Assembly (NCBI RefSeq): GCF_001624695.1
Contig: NZ_JSEP01000013.1
Location: 86,485 to 150,484, forward strand
DNA length: 64,000 nucleotides
Direction of reading: 5' to 3'
From: Labrenzia sp. OB1
Lineage (GTDB): Bacteria > Pseudomonadota > Alphaproteobacteria > Rhizobiales > Stappiaceae
Both the position numbers and the translations under genes were made by a program. The notes below the pieces were generated by a model. That model did no database searches and had not been told where the DNA came from. It saw only the letters and a program-made list of their open reading frames with translations. Positions within the stretch are counted from its first letter, which is position 1, and each line of letters starts with the position of its first letter. Positions 8,783-18,134 of this stretch are shown piece after piece.

Positions 8783-11700
8783 CTATTTTGCCGGCTGACG
8801 CGAGACGCCGGAAGCGGGATCTGCCGTCTGGTTTGAACCGGGGGCTGGTTGCTGTCCTTCCTGAGAGGTTGCCGTGGCAGACGAATGCAATTTTCTTGCA
8901 TAGATCCTCGTATGTTCTTTTCCAACATTCGCGGAGTCGAGCAGGCCTTTCACTTCTGACGCAACTGCTTTTATGCTGGCGTCCGGCTGGTGCTTTTGAA
9001 GGTAATCGTCAATCATCTTCCTTGGGTCGCTATCAATCTTTTCCGGATCGGGGAAACCCTGCAAGAAGGCTTCGGCGGAGCCAAGTGCGATCACCTTCGC
9101 GTCATCGATCTGGGGCGAGCTTTCGGCTTTGTGTTCGAAGTCTCTTGAAATCCAGCCAAACCAGCTCGCCAAGAGATCGAGGAAGTCCACAGTGTAGTTG
9201 ATCTCGCGCATTCTCGCGGAGGCAAACCGCATCCGGTTCATGAAACGTTTGATGGCCCGGGGTGTCCCATTGATACCCTCGATAACCTTGTTTGCGTCCT
9301 TGAGCGCGGTGGTAAATGTCTCCGGATCGTAAGTTACGTTTTTGGCAATCGAATAGGCGCGCCTCAGATAGATCCACACTGCCGCAAGCGCCAGCAAAAG
9401 CACGAGCGGTACCAGGATCCAGAGTTCCTCGTAGCGCCACACCGGTTCAATCGGACCGGGCGAAGGTTCGATGCCATCGAGTTCCTGGTTCTCAAAGACT
9501 TCCGTTGCCGTTGGTTGTTCCAGATTTTGGCGCGTGCCGGGCGCGCCTTCTTCGGTCTGTAGGGACGTTCGCAGGGTTTCGCCGCCGGTTTCAATCGGAA
9601 CCGCAGCCACAGGCAGGAGTTCTTCAGCCTGGGGCTCCGGCCGGGCGGCAATCCTTTCGTAGAGGCCTCCGCCGTAGATCCAGAACGCCCAGAGCAGCGC
9701 TCCGATACAGCTGTATTGCAGCGCAATCAATGCTCCCCTGTAACCAAGAGAAATTGCCGGCTTCAGTTTCGTCAACCACCTTTGGTTCGAGGCACTTGGT
9801 TCTTGCACCTCGACCGGACGGCCCTGTACGAGTGCTGCGGCTGCCTCCGGTGTCATGGGCGGGATGGTGATTTCGAGGTTGATCAGCTTTTCCATGTAGT
9901 GACGGGCATAGGCGCGCCGCTTGGTGGTATCACCTTTTTCGAAATGAAACGGGATCTCCCTGTCGGGGATGCCGTCGGCTATATGCTTCAGTTCCTCGCC
10001 GATGGAGTGTTCGACCTGGGCTCTGTCGAACCCCATGACCACGATGCAGTCGCCGACGGACATGAAGTAATTGACGGCTTCGAATATGGACAACACGGAA
10101 CTCGCCTGGCAGCGGTCGAGATCGTCGATGAAAATGACCAGTCCAGGGACGCCCGGCATACGCAGGGCGCGGCAGACCTCGCCGAAGGCCTTGCCGAAGT
10201 TGTAACGGAAGCTGAGTTTGTCCTGAAAATCGGTGATCCGGGCAAGTGACGAAAAGTTTTTCAGAAGCTTTGCCGGTTTTGCCGGCAGGGCAATCCAGAG
10301 AGTGCGTAGCCAGTAAATCAGGCCGGCAACCGGAACAGCCGTTACAACTATCCCTCTGAAAGTGAGACCATCCTCTGTCGAGAGTGTTCCTTCAAACTCC
10401 TTGAACTTCTGCTGCAGCCACAATACCTGCTCGTCCGTGATGGCAAAGGCGACGAGAACCACCGCGAGAGCGGCGAGGAGAGCCACCGGGAACATCGTCA
10501 TAAATTGTGCCTGGAGCCTGGGTGCTATGAGCCGGGTACGGAAGTACAGGCCGCGCCAACTCCAGATGCTGGGAATGGCGCGAGTCCGTACTGCCTCGAA
10601 CAAGGCAGCCAGCAGATGTTCCTCATTCTGGTGATGCCAGGCATTGAACCAGACGGCTGAGGTACCGCGCTGTTTCAATTCCTGCCACAGAAGGTTCATG
10701 AACGAGCTTTTGCCGGACCCCCAGCCGCCGGCGACGCCCAGAACGAGGGGCGGTTCCGTCTGGGTGTTTCTGAGAAAGAGCGAGACCTGGTTTGCAAGCT
10801 GTTGCAGGCCGAGGACATCTTCGTCCTCCCAGCCGATTTCCCGGTCCGACTTTCCCGCGGCGATAGGCTGCGATCTGTTGCCTCGGATGATCCACCATTT
10901 GCGGAGATAGTAGAAACAGACCAGCAATGCGGAAAGACAGAGAACAATCGAAACATATGAAAAGACCGGTGCTCCGGCTGCCCACGGTACATGTTTCCAC
11001 TCACCGATACCTTCCTGGCCCGGCTCGGGAAGAGAGACTGTCTTGTAGAGCACTCCATGCGACGGGGCCCCGTCAAAAGTTGGCCGTCCGACGGCAACGG
11101 CGTAGTTGCGCGCACGGTCGATGCGGACATCGCTCAAGGCCGGAGCATGATCTTCGCCGATTGTCCCGGCGGTCCACTGAAACCCTCCGTCGTGGCTGAC
11201 AAGAACGCTTCCCTCATCCCCCACCGTAATGCCCGTGGAGCCGTCGAAATAAACTGCTCGCAGGGACGCGGTTCCTGTTTGCGGAGCTTTGACTTCCAGC
11301 CAGTCGATTTCCGAAGCAATCCCTACAGATGCGGCGTTTGCTTGAGTCTCGGGCACGTCCGCGGCGGTTGATTGCGGACGAGAACCGGGACTGGCCGGTA
11401 TACCCAGGTAAATGGCTCCTTCGTCGCCGACCGCGACGCGCATACCGTTCTCGCCCAGTTCGGTCGTGGCATTGATGGTTACAGGAAAAAAGCTGGAAAT
11501 ATTGACAGGCGTCCCGTTGTCGATCCATTGCAGACGATCAGGGCTGAAGAGGAGACGCGCCGCTGCGTCCAGAGCAGTTGGCTGAATCGATTGATCGTTT
11601 GCATAGGTCACGTCGAAGATAAAAATTTCTCCGTTGCTGGAGAACGCCAGTATTTTTGTCCCGTTTCCCGAAAAAGTCAGAGAGGTCAAATATCTTCCGA

Positions 11701-13222
11701 CCGCCAGTGTTCCCTGTTCCAACTGGAGCGTTTCTTCGTTCCAGTCGAGACCTTCAATGGAAGCGAGCCTTTCACCGGTTGAAACACTCCATATTCCCAA
11801 GATGCCTCCTTCATAAGCGGATGCGATGAAGCGATTGTCCGGTGAAAACGCCGCGCCGAAAAATGCATTACGAATGCCGGACAATTGCCGGGACGTGCGT
11901 CCTGTTTCCGTATTCCAGATTGTTATCCTGCCATCGGCTGACGTGGTCAGGACACTCGAACCATCGGGAGAAAACCCGGCAAAACTCACAGGAGCCTGGT
12001 GTGAGAGAATTGATAGCTCACGCCCTGTGACTGCGTCCCACAGGACTGCGGTGCTGTCGTGGGAAGTGAGGATATGCCGACCGTCATTTGAAAGCGTTAC
12101 TTTGCCAAGCGGCAGTTTTCCGGCGCGCAGTATTCCGAGCTGTTCGCCGTTGGTGCTGTCCCAGATACGTATGGTATTGTCTTCCGACGATGTCAGAAGT
12201 TTTTCCCCATCGGTAAAAAATTGAACCTTCGTTACTCTTCCCGAGAGGCTTTCGAGAACCGCGAGTTCATTTCCTGTCTCGCTATCCCAAATTCTTGCTG
12301 TGCCATCCTCGGAGGCGGTCGCGACACGCTGACCGGTGGGATCGAAGGTCGCGTCAAGAACAGTTGACCCATGCCCTTTGAACAATACCAGTTCATCGCC
12401 GGTTTCGGAGTCGGACACCGCGGCGGTGTTGTCCCGGGACACTGTAAGTATGCGCGTGCCGTCGGGAGAAAACTCGGCGTGCTGGTCGCCTCCTGTGTGG
12501 GACTGAAGCGCAGTGAGCCTGCTGCCCGATTGAACATCCCATACCTGGGTGGGGCCGAGATCGGAGTAAGTGAGGAAACGTGTACCATCCGGGGAGAAGG
12601 CAGCGCCTGTTGCCGATGTCTGCCGATTTGGAAACTGATTTGCCAGACTGACAGAGGCAACTTCACCGCGTTGTAGCGTGTCAGTCTGTTCCCACTTTTC
12701 GTTCTGATAGAAAAAGACCTTGCCTTCGACACCTATAGCACCCAGGTGCCTGCGATCCGCGCTGAGGAAAAGCCGGTCCACGATGATGTCGGACAGGTCC
12801 GATCCCTCTTCCGTGCTGATACGCCATGGGAATGCTCCCGGCGTTTTGAGGAGGTTCTTAATCGGTTGATCTTGCGTTCCCCATTTCTCCAGCCGAGCTC
12901 TGTGAAACAGCTGGTCCTTGGGACCGACGGGTAAAAAATCGTGACGGGCGTAAGCCGGTTCGTGGTCGCGGTTCAAAAGAGGAGGCAACCAGGAAGCGCC
13001 GGTCGTGTCGTAAAAGGGACTACCGATCGGCTTGGAGTTTGAGAAACCGTAAAAGGAGAGAACAGCAAAAAAGAGCGCCACCATCATGGCGATACCGGAT
13101 CTCCCGAGTGGCTGGTCGAGGCGGGAATATAATGACGACCGACCGCTCGAAGAACCGGGATTGCCTGAGCCCGGGTCTTCGGGATCTGATTTCCTTCGGG
13201 GTGAAGATTGCGCTTCACTCAT
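8783..13222 (-). CDS. WD40-BNR-KAP P-loop NTPase fusion, membrane protein
   Basis: About 1479 residues (numbers below count from an ATG eight codons upstream). Order: TM helix at 51-68; about seven or eight WD40-like repeats at 200-570 (units ending RIWDSETG, VLWDAVTG, TIWNTETG); a Ycf48/BNR-like segment at 645-735 (GDEGSVLVSHDGG); TM at 761-783; a KAP-family NTPase at about 800-1345. Walker A is GGWGSGKSSF (840-849) and Walker B is FIDDLDRC (1039-1046). TM pairs sit inside the NTPase at about 916-937 and 964-985, and again at 1170-1190 and 1274-1295. TPRAIKRFMN (about 1328) resembles the KAP sensor region. The start at 13222 is preferred because GGGGGAG lies five bases before it. It stands alone after the sugar operon. 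Role unknown: membrane sensing, trafficking or defence are possibilities only. Confidence 0.85.
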   Translation of the reverse strand: MSEAQSSPRRKSDPEDPGSGNPGSSSGRSSLYSRLDQPLGRSGIAMMVALFFAVLSFYGFSNSKPIGSPFYDTTGASWLPPLLNRDHEPAYARHDFLPVGPKDQLFHRARLEKWGTQDQPIKNLLKTPGAFPWRISTEEGSDLSDIIVDRLFLSADRRHLGAIGVEGKVFFYQNEKWEQTDTLQRGEVASVSLANQFPNRQTSATGAAFSPDGTRFLTYSDLGPTQVWDVQSGSRLTALQSHTGGDQHAEFSPDGTRILTVSRDNTAAVSDSETGDELVLFKGHGSTVLDATFDPTGQRVATASEDGTARIWDSETGNELAVLESLSGRVTKVQFFTDGEKLLTSSEDNTIRIWDSTNGEQLGILRAGKLPLGKVTLSNDGRHILTSHDSTAVLWDAVTGRELSILSHQAPVSFAGFSPDGSSVLTTSADGRITIWNTETGRTSRQLSGIRNAFFGAAFSPDNRFIASAYEGGILGIWSVSTGERLASIEGLDWNEETLQLEQGTLAVGRYLTSLTFSGNGTKILAFSSNGEIFIFDVTYANDQSIQPTALDAAARLLFSPDRLQWIDNGTPVNISSFFPVTINATTELGENGMRVAVGDEGAIYLGIPASPGSRPQSTAADVPETQANAASVGIASEIDWLEVKAPQTGTASLRAVYFDGSTGITVGDEGSVLVSHDGGFQWTAGTIGEDHAPALSDVRIDRARNYAVAVGRPTFDGAPSHGVLYKTVSLPEPGQEGIGEWKHVPWAAGAPVFSYVSIVLCLSALLVCFYYLRKWWIIRGNRSQPIAAGKSDREIGWEDEDVLGLQQLANQVSLFLRNTQTEPPLVLGVAGGWGSGKSSFMNLLWQELKQRGTSAVWFNAWHHQNEEHLLAALFEAVRTRAIPSIWSWRGLYFRTRLIAPRLQAQFMTMFPVALLAALAVVLVAFAITDEQVLWLQQKFKEFEGTLSTEDGLTFRGIVVTAVPVAGLIYWLRTLWIALPAKPAKLLKNFSSLARITDFQDKLSFRYNFGKAFGEVCRALRMPGVPGLVIFIDDLDRCQASSVLSIFEAVNYFMSVGDCIVVMGFDRAQVEHSIGEELKHIADGIPDREIPFHFEKGDTTKRRAYARHYMEKLINLEITIPPMTPEAAAALVQGRPVEVQEPSASNQRWLTKLKPAISLGYRGALIALQYSCIGALLWAFWIYGGGLYERIAARPEPQAEELLPVAAVPIETGGETLRTSLQTEEGAPGTRQNLEQPTATEVFENQELDGIEPSPGPIEPVWRYEELWILVPLVLLLALAAVWIYLRRAYSIAKNVTYDPETFTTALKDANKVIEGINGTPRAIKRFMNRMRFASARMREINYTVDFLDLLASWFGWISRDFEHKAESSPQIDDAKVIALGSAEAFLQGFPDPEKIDSDPRKMIDDYLQKHQPDASIKAVASEVKGLLDSANVGKEHTRIYARKLHSSATATSQEGQQPAPGSNQTADPASGVSRQPAK

Positions 13223-13401
13223 GACGCTCCCCCATGGTTTCACCATGCCGGCGTGTTGAAATATCTAATTCAAATAAGAAGCGCGGGAAAACTGCTGCGC
13301 GCTCGTTCGCAAGTATAAACTCTTTTGGTGTGAAAATTCAAAATTAACGCCAGGCAGTCGAATCTCGGGTCATCCAACGAAATGGCAGGCGGAAATACTT
13401 C

Positions 13402-14313
13402 TCAGGGCACCGCCCCCCGGGCCCTGACGTAAATCGCCCGGATCGACGTTGTCGCGCAGATGAAGAGGCGATTGCGTTTCGGGCCGCCGAAACAGAGGTT
13501 GGCGACCACTTCGTCCAGCAGGATCTTGCCGAGCAGGGTGCCGTCGGGGGCGAAGCAGTGAATGCCGTCGCCGGCCGAGGACCAGATATTGCCGTTCGTA
13601 TCGACGCGGAAGCCGTCGAAAACGCCCTGCTCGCAGAAGACAAAGTCCTCACCCGCCCCAAGAGCCGTGCCGCCTGCTTCGACCGGATAGCGGCGGATTC
13701 TGGGTGTGTGGTCGGGGAAGTGGGATCTGCCTGTATCGGAGACATACAGAAATGCTTCGTCCGGCGTGAAGGCGAGGCCGTTGGGCTGTTTCATGTCATC
13801 GATGACGCGGGAGATATTGCCGCCCGGATCGATCCGGTAGGCATGCCGCCCGTCCTGCTCCATCGGAGCTGCATCGCCCTCATAGTCGCTGTCGATGCCG
13901 TAGGACGGGTCGGTGAACCAGACCGAACCGTCCGATTTCACCACGACGTCGTTCGGGGAATTGAAGCGTTTGCCATTGAAACTGTCGGCAAGGATCGTCT
14001 TCGAGCCATCGACCTCGTAGCGGCTGACACAGCGGCCCTGGTGTTCGCAGGCGATCAGCCGGCCGAGACCGTCGACGCAGTGGCCGTTGTGATTGCAGCA
14101 AGGCTGTTCGAACGTGGCGACGGCGCCGTTCATCTCGTCCCAGCGCATGATCCGGTTGTTGGGAATGTCAGACCAGACAAGATATCGACCGGCGGCGAGA
14201 TAGGCCGGACCTTCCGTCCAGCGGCCGCCCGTCCAGAGCGTGTCGGGCCCGGCGTTCTTGTGGATCAGTCCGGCGAACCGGTCGTCGCGGATTTCGTAGT
14301 CTTTGCCGCTCAT
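13402..14313 (-). CDS. SMP-30/gluconolactonase-like hydrolase
   Basis: A 303-residue six-bladed beta-propeller of the SMP-30/LRE family, metal-dependent lactonases that open sugar lactones. Metal-site elements are visible: TEGPAYL near residue 33, NSPNDVVVKSDGSVWFTDPSYG near 120-140, and PNGLAFTPDEAFLYVSDTG near 185-203. It is the last gene of a ribose-type ABC operon, ten bases after the permease stop, with GGGAGG before its ATG. The context suggests the imported sugar is oxidised to a lactone and then hydrolysed, but no dehydrogenase is in the operon. Lactone identity is not determinable. Confidence 0.85.
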   Translation of the reverse strand: MSGKDYEIRDDRFAGLIHKNAGPDTLWTGGRWTEGPAYLAAGRYLVWSDIPNNRIMRWDEMNGAVATFEQPCCNHNGHCVDGLGRLIACEHQGRCVSRYEVDGSKTILADSFNGKRFNSPNDVVVKSDGSVWFTDPSYGIDSDYEGDAAPMEQDGRHAYRIDPGGNISRVIDDMKQPNGLAFTPDEAFLYVSDTGRSHFPDHTPRIRRYPVEAGGTALGAGEDFVFCEQGVFDGFRVDTNGNIWSSAGDGIHCFAPDGTLLGKILLDEVVANLCFGGPKRNRLFICATTSIRAIYVRARGAVP

Positions 14314-14323
14314 GATGCCTCCC

Positions 14324-15292
14324 TCAGGACGTGATGCGCTGGTTGCGCCCGTAGACCAGCAGCATACCGATGATCACGCTGCCGTAAATGATCTGCCGTC
14401 CGGCTTCCGGCATTTGCATGATCGACAGGACGGAATTGAGCAGCACGATGAGTATGACGCCGATGAGCGTTCCGATATAGCGGCCCTTGCCGCCGAGAAT
14501 ATGCGTGCCGCCGAGAACGACGGCGGCGATGGCAGGCAGCAGGAAGGCGTTGCCCATACCCTGGTATGCCTTGGCCGAATATCCGGCCAGAAGCACGCCG
14601 GCGATGGCCGCGCACAGGCTGGAAACGACGAAGGCGCCGATGATGACCGAGCGGGTGCGGATACCGGACAGATAGGCTGCGCGCTCACGCGAGCCGGTGG
14701 CGTAGATCGAGCGGCCGAAGCCGGTTCGTGTCAGCACCAGCATGATGATGAGCGAAACCGCCGCCCAAACAACGATTGCGGCCGGGATGCCGAGGATCTT
14801 GTCCTTGGCGAGAAACAGCATCAGGGGCGTGGCCTTGTCCTGCGGCGCGAAACCGCCAGTCTGGGCGACCATCAGGCCGCGCAGGACCGTATCGACGCCC
14901 AGGGTGAAAATCATCGAGGGAATGCGCAGATAGGCGACCCCGAAACCGTTCAGCAACCCGACCGCGAGCCCGACCGCAAGAGCCGTCGGCAGGGCAAGGT
15001 CACCGCCGACGGCCGTTGCCGTCATGGCGGCGGCGGTCAGCGTCCAGGGGATGGAAAGGTCGATATGACCGAGCAGGATGACCATCATCATGCCTGCGGC
15101 GCAAATGCCGAGAAAGGACCCGGTCTGCAGTTGTTGCAGAAGGTAGTTCGCGGACAGCAGCGGTGCGGTTCCGGTGGTCGACAGCGTATAGGCCGTTCCC
15201 GCAATCAGGATGACCACGATGAAGAGCGAGGCAATGACGATTGGCCGGTTTTCGATAGAAATAGACATGCGCATTCTGGGTCGGTTCCTCAT
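14324..15292 (-). CDS. Sugar ABC transporter permease (RbsC/BPD_transp_2 type), second copy
   Basis: A 322-residue inner-membrane permease of the ribose/xylose type, with about nine hydrophobic segments and the family stretch AAVVLGGTHILGGKG at about residues 250-265, which forms the ATPase-contacting loop region. It follows a related permease with seven bases between stop and start, so the transporter probably has a heterodimeric membrane part rather than the usual homodimer. Start choice is uncertain: ATG at 15292, 15274 and 15268 are all in frame, and AGGAA precedes 15274 by ten bases. Confidence 0.9.
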   Translation of the reverse strand: MRNRPRMRMSISIENRPIVIASLFIVVILIAGTAYTLSTTGTAPLLSANYLLQQLQTGSFLGICAAGMMMVILLGHIDLSIPWTLTAAAMTATAVGGDLALPTALAVGLAVGLLNGFGVAYLRIPSMIFTLGVDTVLRGLMVAQTGGFAPQDKATPLMLFLAKDKILGIPAAIVVWAAVSLIIMLVLTRTGFGRSIYATGSRERAAYLSGIRTRSVIIGAFVVSSLCAAIAGVLLAGYSAKAYQGMGNAFLLPAIAAVVLGGTHILGGKGRYIGTLIGVILIVLLNSVLSIMQMPEAGRQIIYGSVIIGMLLVYGRNQRITS

Positions 15293-15299
15293 GAACAGG

Positions 15300-16346
15300 C
15301 TATCTGAAGAGATCGAGCTGGTTTTTTACCCGCAGCGTCCGGAACGCTCCGAAAGACACGGCTGTGAGCAGGACGAGACCTTCGATCAGGGGCTGCAGCA
15401 GCGGGTCGATGTCGAGAATCCGGAAGTAGAAGGAAATCACGCGCAGGATCATTGCCCCTATCAGGCTGCCGATGGCGCCGCCCGTACCGCCGAGCAGGGA
15501 CGTGCCGCCCAGAACCACGGCGGCGATCGAATTCAGCGTGTAGGCGCCGGCCTGCTGGATATCCGCGTTGCCGGACGAGGTCTGTATGGCCAGGTACAGG
15601 CCGCCGCAGGCTGCGAAAAACCCGCCAAGCGTAAACGCGGCGATCTTGGCCCGGTTGATCGGAAGGCCGGACATATAGGCTGCGCCTTCCGCAGAGCCGA
15701 TGGCGTAGACCGTACGCCCGGTCACCGAGCGGCGGAACGGCAGCCAGACGAAGATCGCAACGAAGAGCACCAAGAGGAACGGCACCGGGATATCGGCGAA
15801 TGGACGCAGCCACCAGGCATCGCCGCCGTCCGCGAAGCCGTAGGTGTCGGCCAGGTCCCAGACCGAATTGGTGAGCGCCCAACCCAGGTCGCCATCCACG
15901 TTGCCGCCGGGTTCCGGTCTGATCAACAAGGCAAGGCCCATGGCGATGGCACCTGTCGCGAGTGTCGCGATGATTGGCTGGATGCGGCCGTAAACGACGA
16001 TCAGGCCGTTCATCAGCCCAAACATTGTGCCGGTGAGCAGGGTGAGGCCCATGCCGAGCAGGATCTGCGCCGGCGAACCGTTCAGCAGCAAGGAAGCGAC
16101 ACAGTTGGTCAGGGTCATCACCGCGCCGACGGACAGATCCAGCCCGCCCAGAAGAACCGGCAGCGTCTGCGCCATGGCGACAAAGGCAATGGCAACGGTC
16201 TCGTTGGAGTTCTGAATGGCCACGGCGGAAGAAAAACCGCGCGGGTGCATCATGTTGTAAGTGAGATAGAGGGCAAGCAAAAGGAGGACCGCGGTGGCAA
16301 ATCCCATGTTCTGCGACACGCCGCGTTTCAAGGACACCATCTGCAT
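15300..16346 (-). CDS. Sugar ABC transporter permease (RbsC type), first copy
   Basis: A 348-residue permease of the same family as its downstream neighbour, with the stretch AAVVLGGTSLLGGTGGAIG late in the protein. The ATG at 16346 shares one base with the TGA of the ATPase gene (TGATG), so translation is likely coupled; GAGG lies seven bases upstream. Together with the second permease it should form the membrane channel for the substrate delivered by the periplasmic protein encoded two genes upstream. Confidence 0.9.
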   Translation of the reverse strand: MQMVSLKRGVSQNMGFATAVLLLLALYLTYNMMHPRGFSSAVAIQNSNETVAIAFVAMAQTLPVLLGGLDLSVGAVMTLTNCVASLLLNGSPAQILLGMGLTLLTGTMFGLMNGLIVVYGRIQPIIATLATGAIAMGLALLIRPEPGGNVDGDLGWALTNSVWDLADTYGFADGGDAWWLRPFADIPVPFLLVLFVAIFVWLPFRRSVTGRTVYAIGSAEGAAYMSGLPINRAKIAAFTLGGFFAACGGLYLAIQTSSGNADIQQAGAYTLNSIAAVVLGGTSLLGGTGGAIGSLIGAMILRVISFYFRILDIDPLLQPLIEGLVLLTAVSFGAFRTLRVKNQLDLFR

Positions 16347-17869
16347 CAAGCTGCCTCGATCCCGATGTTGAGCGAAGCGGCGACCAGGCTTTCCTCGGTG
16401 ATCGCGTCACCCTCCTGCTCGCTGACGACACGGCCGGCGTAAAGCACGGAGACCCGGTCGCAACAGCCGATCAGCTCCGCATAGTCGGACGAGTAGAAGA
16501 GGATCGCCTTGCCCTCGTTTGCGAGGCTGCGCATGAGTTTGTAGATCTCCTGTTTGGTGCCGACATCGATGCCGCGCGTGGGGTCGTTGAGCAGAACGAT
16601 GTCCGGATTGATCATCAGCCATTTGGCGATCACCACCTTCTGCTGGTTGCCGCCGGATAGCGTCATGACGGGATCGGCCGGAGATCCGGCCTTGATCTGC
16701 AGTTTCGAAATTCCGGAAAGGATCTCGGCCCGAGCCTTTTTCGGATTGATGAACGGGCCGCTGGTAATATTGGCAAAGCTGGCGGCCAGAAGATTGTCCG
16801 CGATCGACATGCCGAGCATCAGACCTTCGGTCTTGCGATCTTCCGGCACCAGGGCCAGGCGTGTTGCCGCGGATTTGGCGGCGGCGGGCGAGGAGGGGAT
16901 GCCTTTCGCGTCCCCGATCCGGACGTCGCCCTCCACATCGCGCAGCACCCCGAAGAGCGCCAGCAGCAGTTCCTTCTGACCCTGTCCGTCCAGTCCTCCC
17001 AGACCGACAATCTCGCCGCGCCGGATCTCCAGGTCTATCCCGTTGAGACGCTTGCCCCACTTCAGACCCTTCACGCTCAAAAGCGGTGCGTCGCACAGAG
17101 CTTCCGGCGGCTGCGGCGGCCTGGGTGGGAACTGGGCCTCAACGTCCCGACCGATCATCAGGCGCACGATCTCGCCTTCGCTTCTTTCGCCCTTGGCGAA
17201 GGTCTCGATGTGCTGTCCGTTGCGGAAAACAGACAGAGTGTCGCACAGGGCGTCCACCTCATGCATCCGGTGCGAGATGAAGAGGCTGGCAACGCCCTTG
17301 TCCCGAAGATCGCCCAGAAGGTCATAGACGGTCTGAACGTCTCGGGATGTCAGGGCGGATGTTGCCTCGTCGAGAATGAGCACCTTGGGGTCGCGGCCGA
17401 GTGCCTTGGCGATTTCCACCATTTGCCGGCGGGACAGTGACAGCTCACGGACAAGCGCGTTGGGATCGATATCCTCGCAGCGGACCCGGGCAAGAAGGTA
17501 TTCAGCGCGCCGCACCTGCGCGCGCCTGTCGATCAGGCCGAGGCGGCGCGGCGGGTGGGAGATGGAAATGTTGTCGGCCACCGAAAGATCGGGAACCAGC
17601 GAAAGCTCCTGGAACATGCAGACAATCCCGGCTTCGTTGGCCGCCTGCGGGGAGGAAAAGGTTACCGGTTTGCCCTCCAGAAGGATCGTCCCCTCATCGG
17701 GTTGCAGGACGCCCGACATGATCTTGATCATGGTGGACTTGCCGGCGCCGTTTTCGCCCAGGATGGCGTGAATGGAGCCGGATCGGCATTTGAAATCAAC
17801 GCCTTCCAGGGCGCGGATCCCGGCAAAGAATTTCGAAATGCCGCGATATTCGACTATGGCTTCGGTCAT
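16346..17869 (-). CDS. Sugar ABC transporter double ATPase (RbsA/MglA type)
   Basis: A 507-residue protein with two fused nucleotide-binding domains, the usual form for ribose-type importers. Domain 1 has Walker A GENGAGKST near residue 38, signature ELSLSRRQMVEIAKAL and Walker B LILDEATSAL. Domain 2 has the degenerate Walker A of this family (GGLDGQGQKE), signature LSGGNQQKVVIAKWL and Walker B IVLLNDPTRG. It energises the two permeases that follow. A hairpin in the 265-bp gap before it probably lowers its expression relative to the binding protein. Confidence 0.93.
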   Translation of the reverse strand: MTEAIVEYRGISKFFAGIRALEGVDFKCRSGSIHAILGENGAGKSTMIKIMSGVLQPDEGTILLEGKPVTFSSPQAANEAGIVCMFQELSLVPDLSVADNISISHPPRRLGLIDRRAQVRRAEYLLARVRCEDIDPNALVRELSLSRRQMVEIAKALGRDPKVLILDEATSALTSRDVQTVYDLLGDLRDKGVASLFISHRMHEVDALCDTLSVFRNGQHIETFAKGERSEGEIVRLMIGRDVEAQFPPRPPQPPEALCDAPLLSVKGLKWGKRLNGIDLEIRRGEIVGLGGLDGQGQKELLLALFGVLRDVEGDVRIGDAKGIPSSPAAAKSAATRLALVPEDRKTEGLMLGMSIADNLLAASFANITSGPFINPKKARAEILSGISKLQIKAGSPADPVMTLSGGNQQKVVIAKWLMINPDIVLLNDPTRGIDVGTKQEIYKLMRSLANEGKAILFYSSDYAELIGCCDRVSVLYAGRVVSEQEGDAITEESLVAASLNIGIEAA

Positions 17870-18134
17870 GCGTTCAGGCCCGCCGGATCTGGAGCTCCCT
17901 TGAGTTCAATTGAACGTGGACAAGGTGCTCTACCACTTTGAAACGATCGACTTGCGGACGGTCGGCCGGTTACGAGCCTGCATCCGTAGATCTGGTTCAA
18001 CCTGCCTTCATGCCGCCGGCATAAAGACAGAAAAGGTGACCGAATCCCGTCAGGGAAAAGGTCCCCTGCTTCGGGGTGCGTCCCCCGAAAAGCGGTTCCG
18101 GCGAGAAGACCGGAACCGCCTCAGCAGTGGTGTG
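17870..18134. other. 265-bp gap between binding protein and ATPase genes
   Basis: Apart from the hairpin at 18092-18119, no gene or clear promoter is seen in this gap. It is long for the interior of an operon, which fits processing or attenuation between the two genes. Confidence 0.5.
18092..18119. terminator. Intercistronic hairpin after binding-protein gene
   Basis: Perfect 10-bp arms GCGGTTCCGG and CCGGAACCGC around an eight-base loop, 16 bases after the stop of the periplasmic binding-protein gene on the minus strand. There is no U-run, so it is more likely an RNA-stabilising or attenuating hairpin than a full terminator. Such hairpins commonly raise binding-protein mRNA above that of the membrane subunits. 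Confidence 0.7.

Noticed and set aside
14303..15307. Plus-strand open frame rich in D, G, Q and R
   Set aside because: It opposes a clear permease gene, and its composition is typical of antisense of GC-rich membrane genes.
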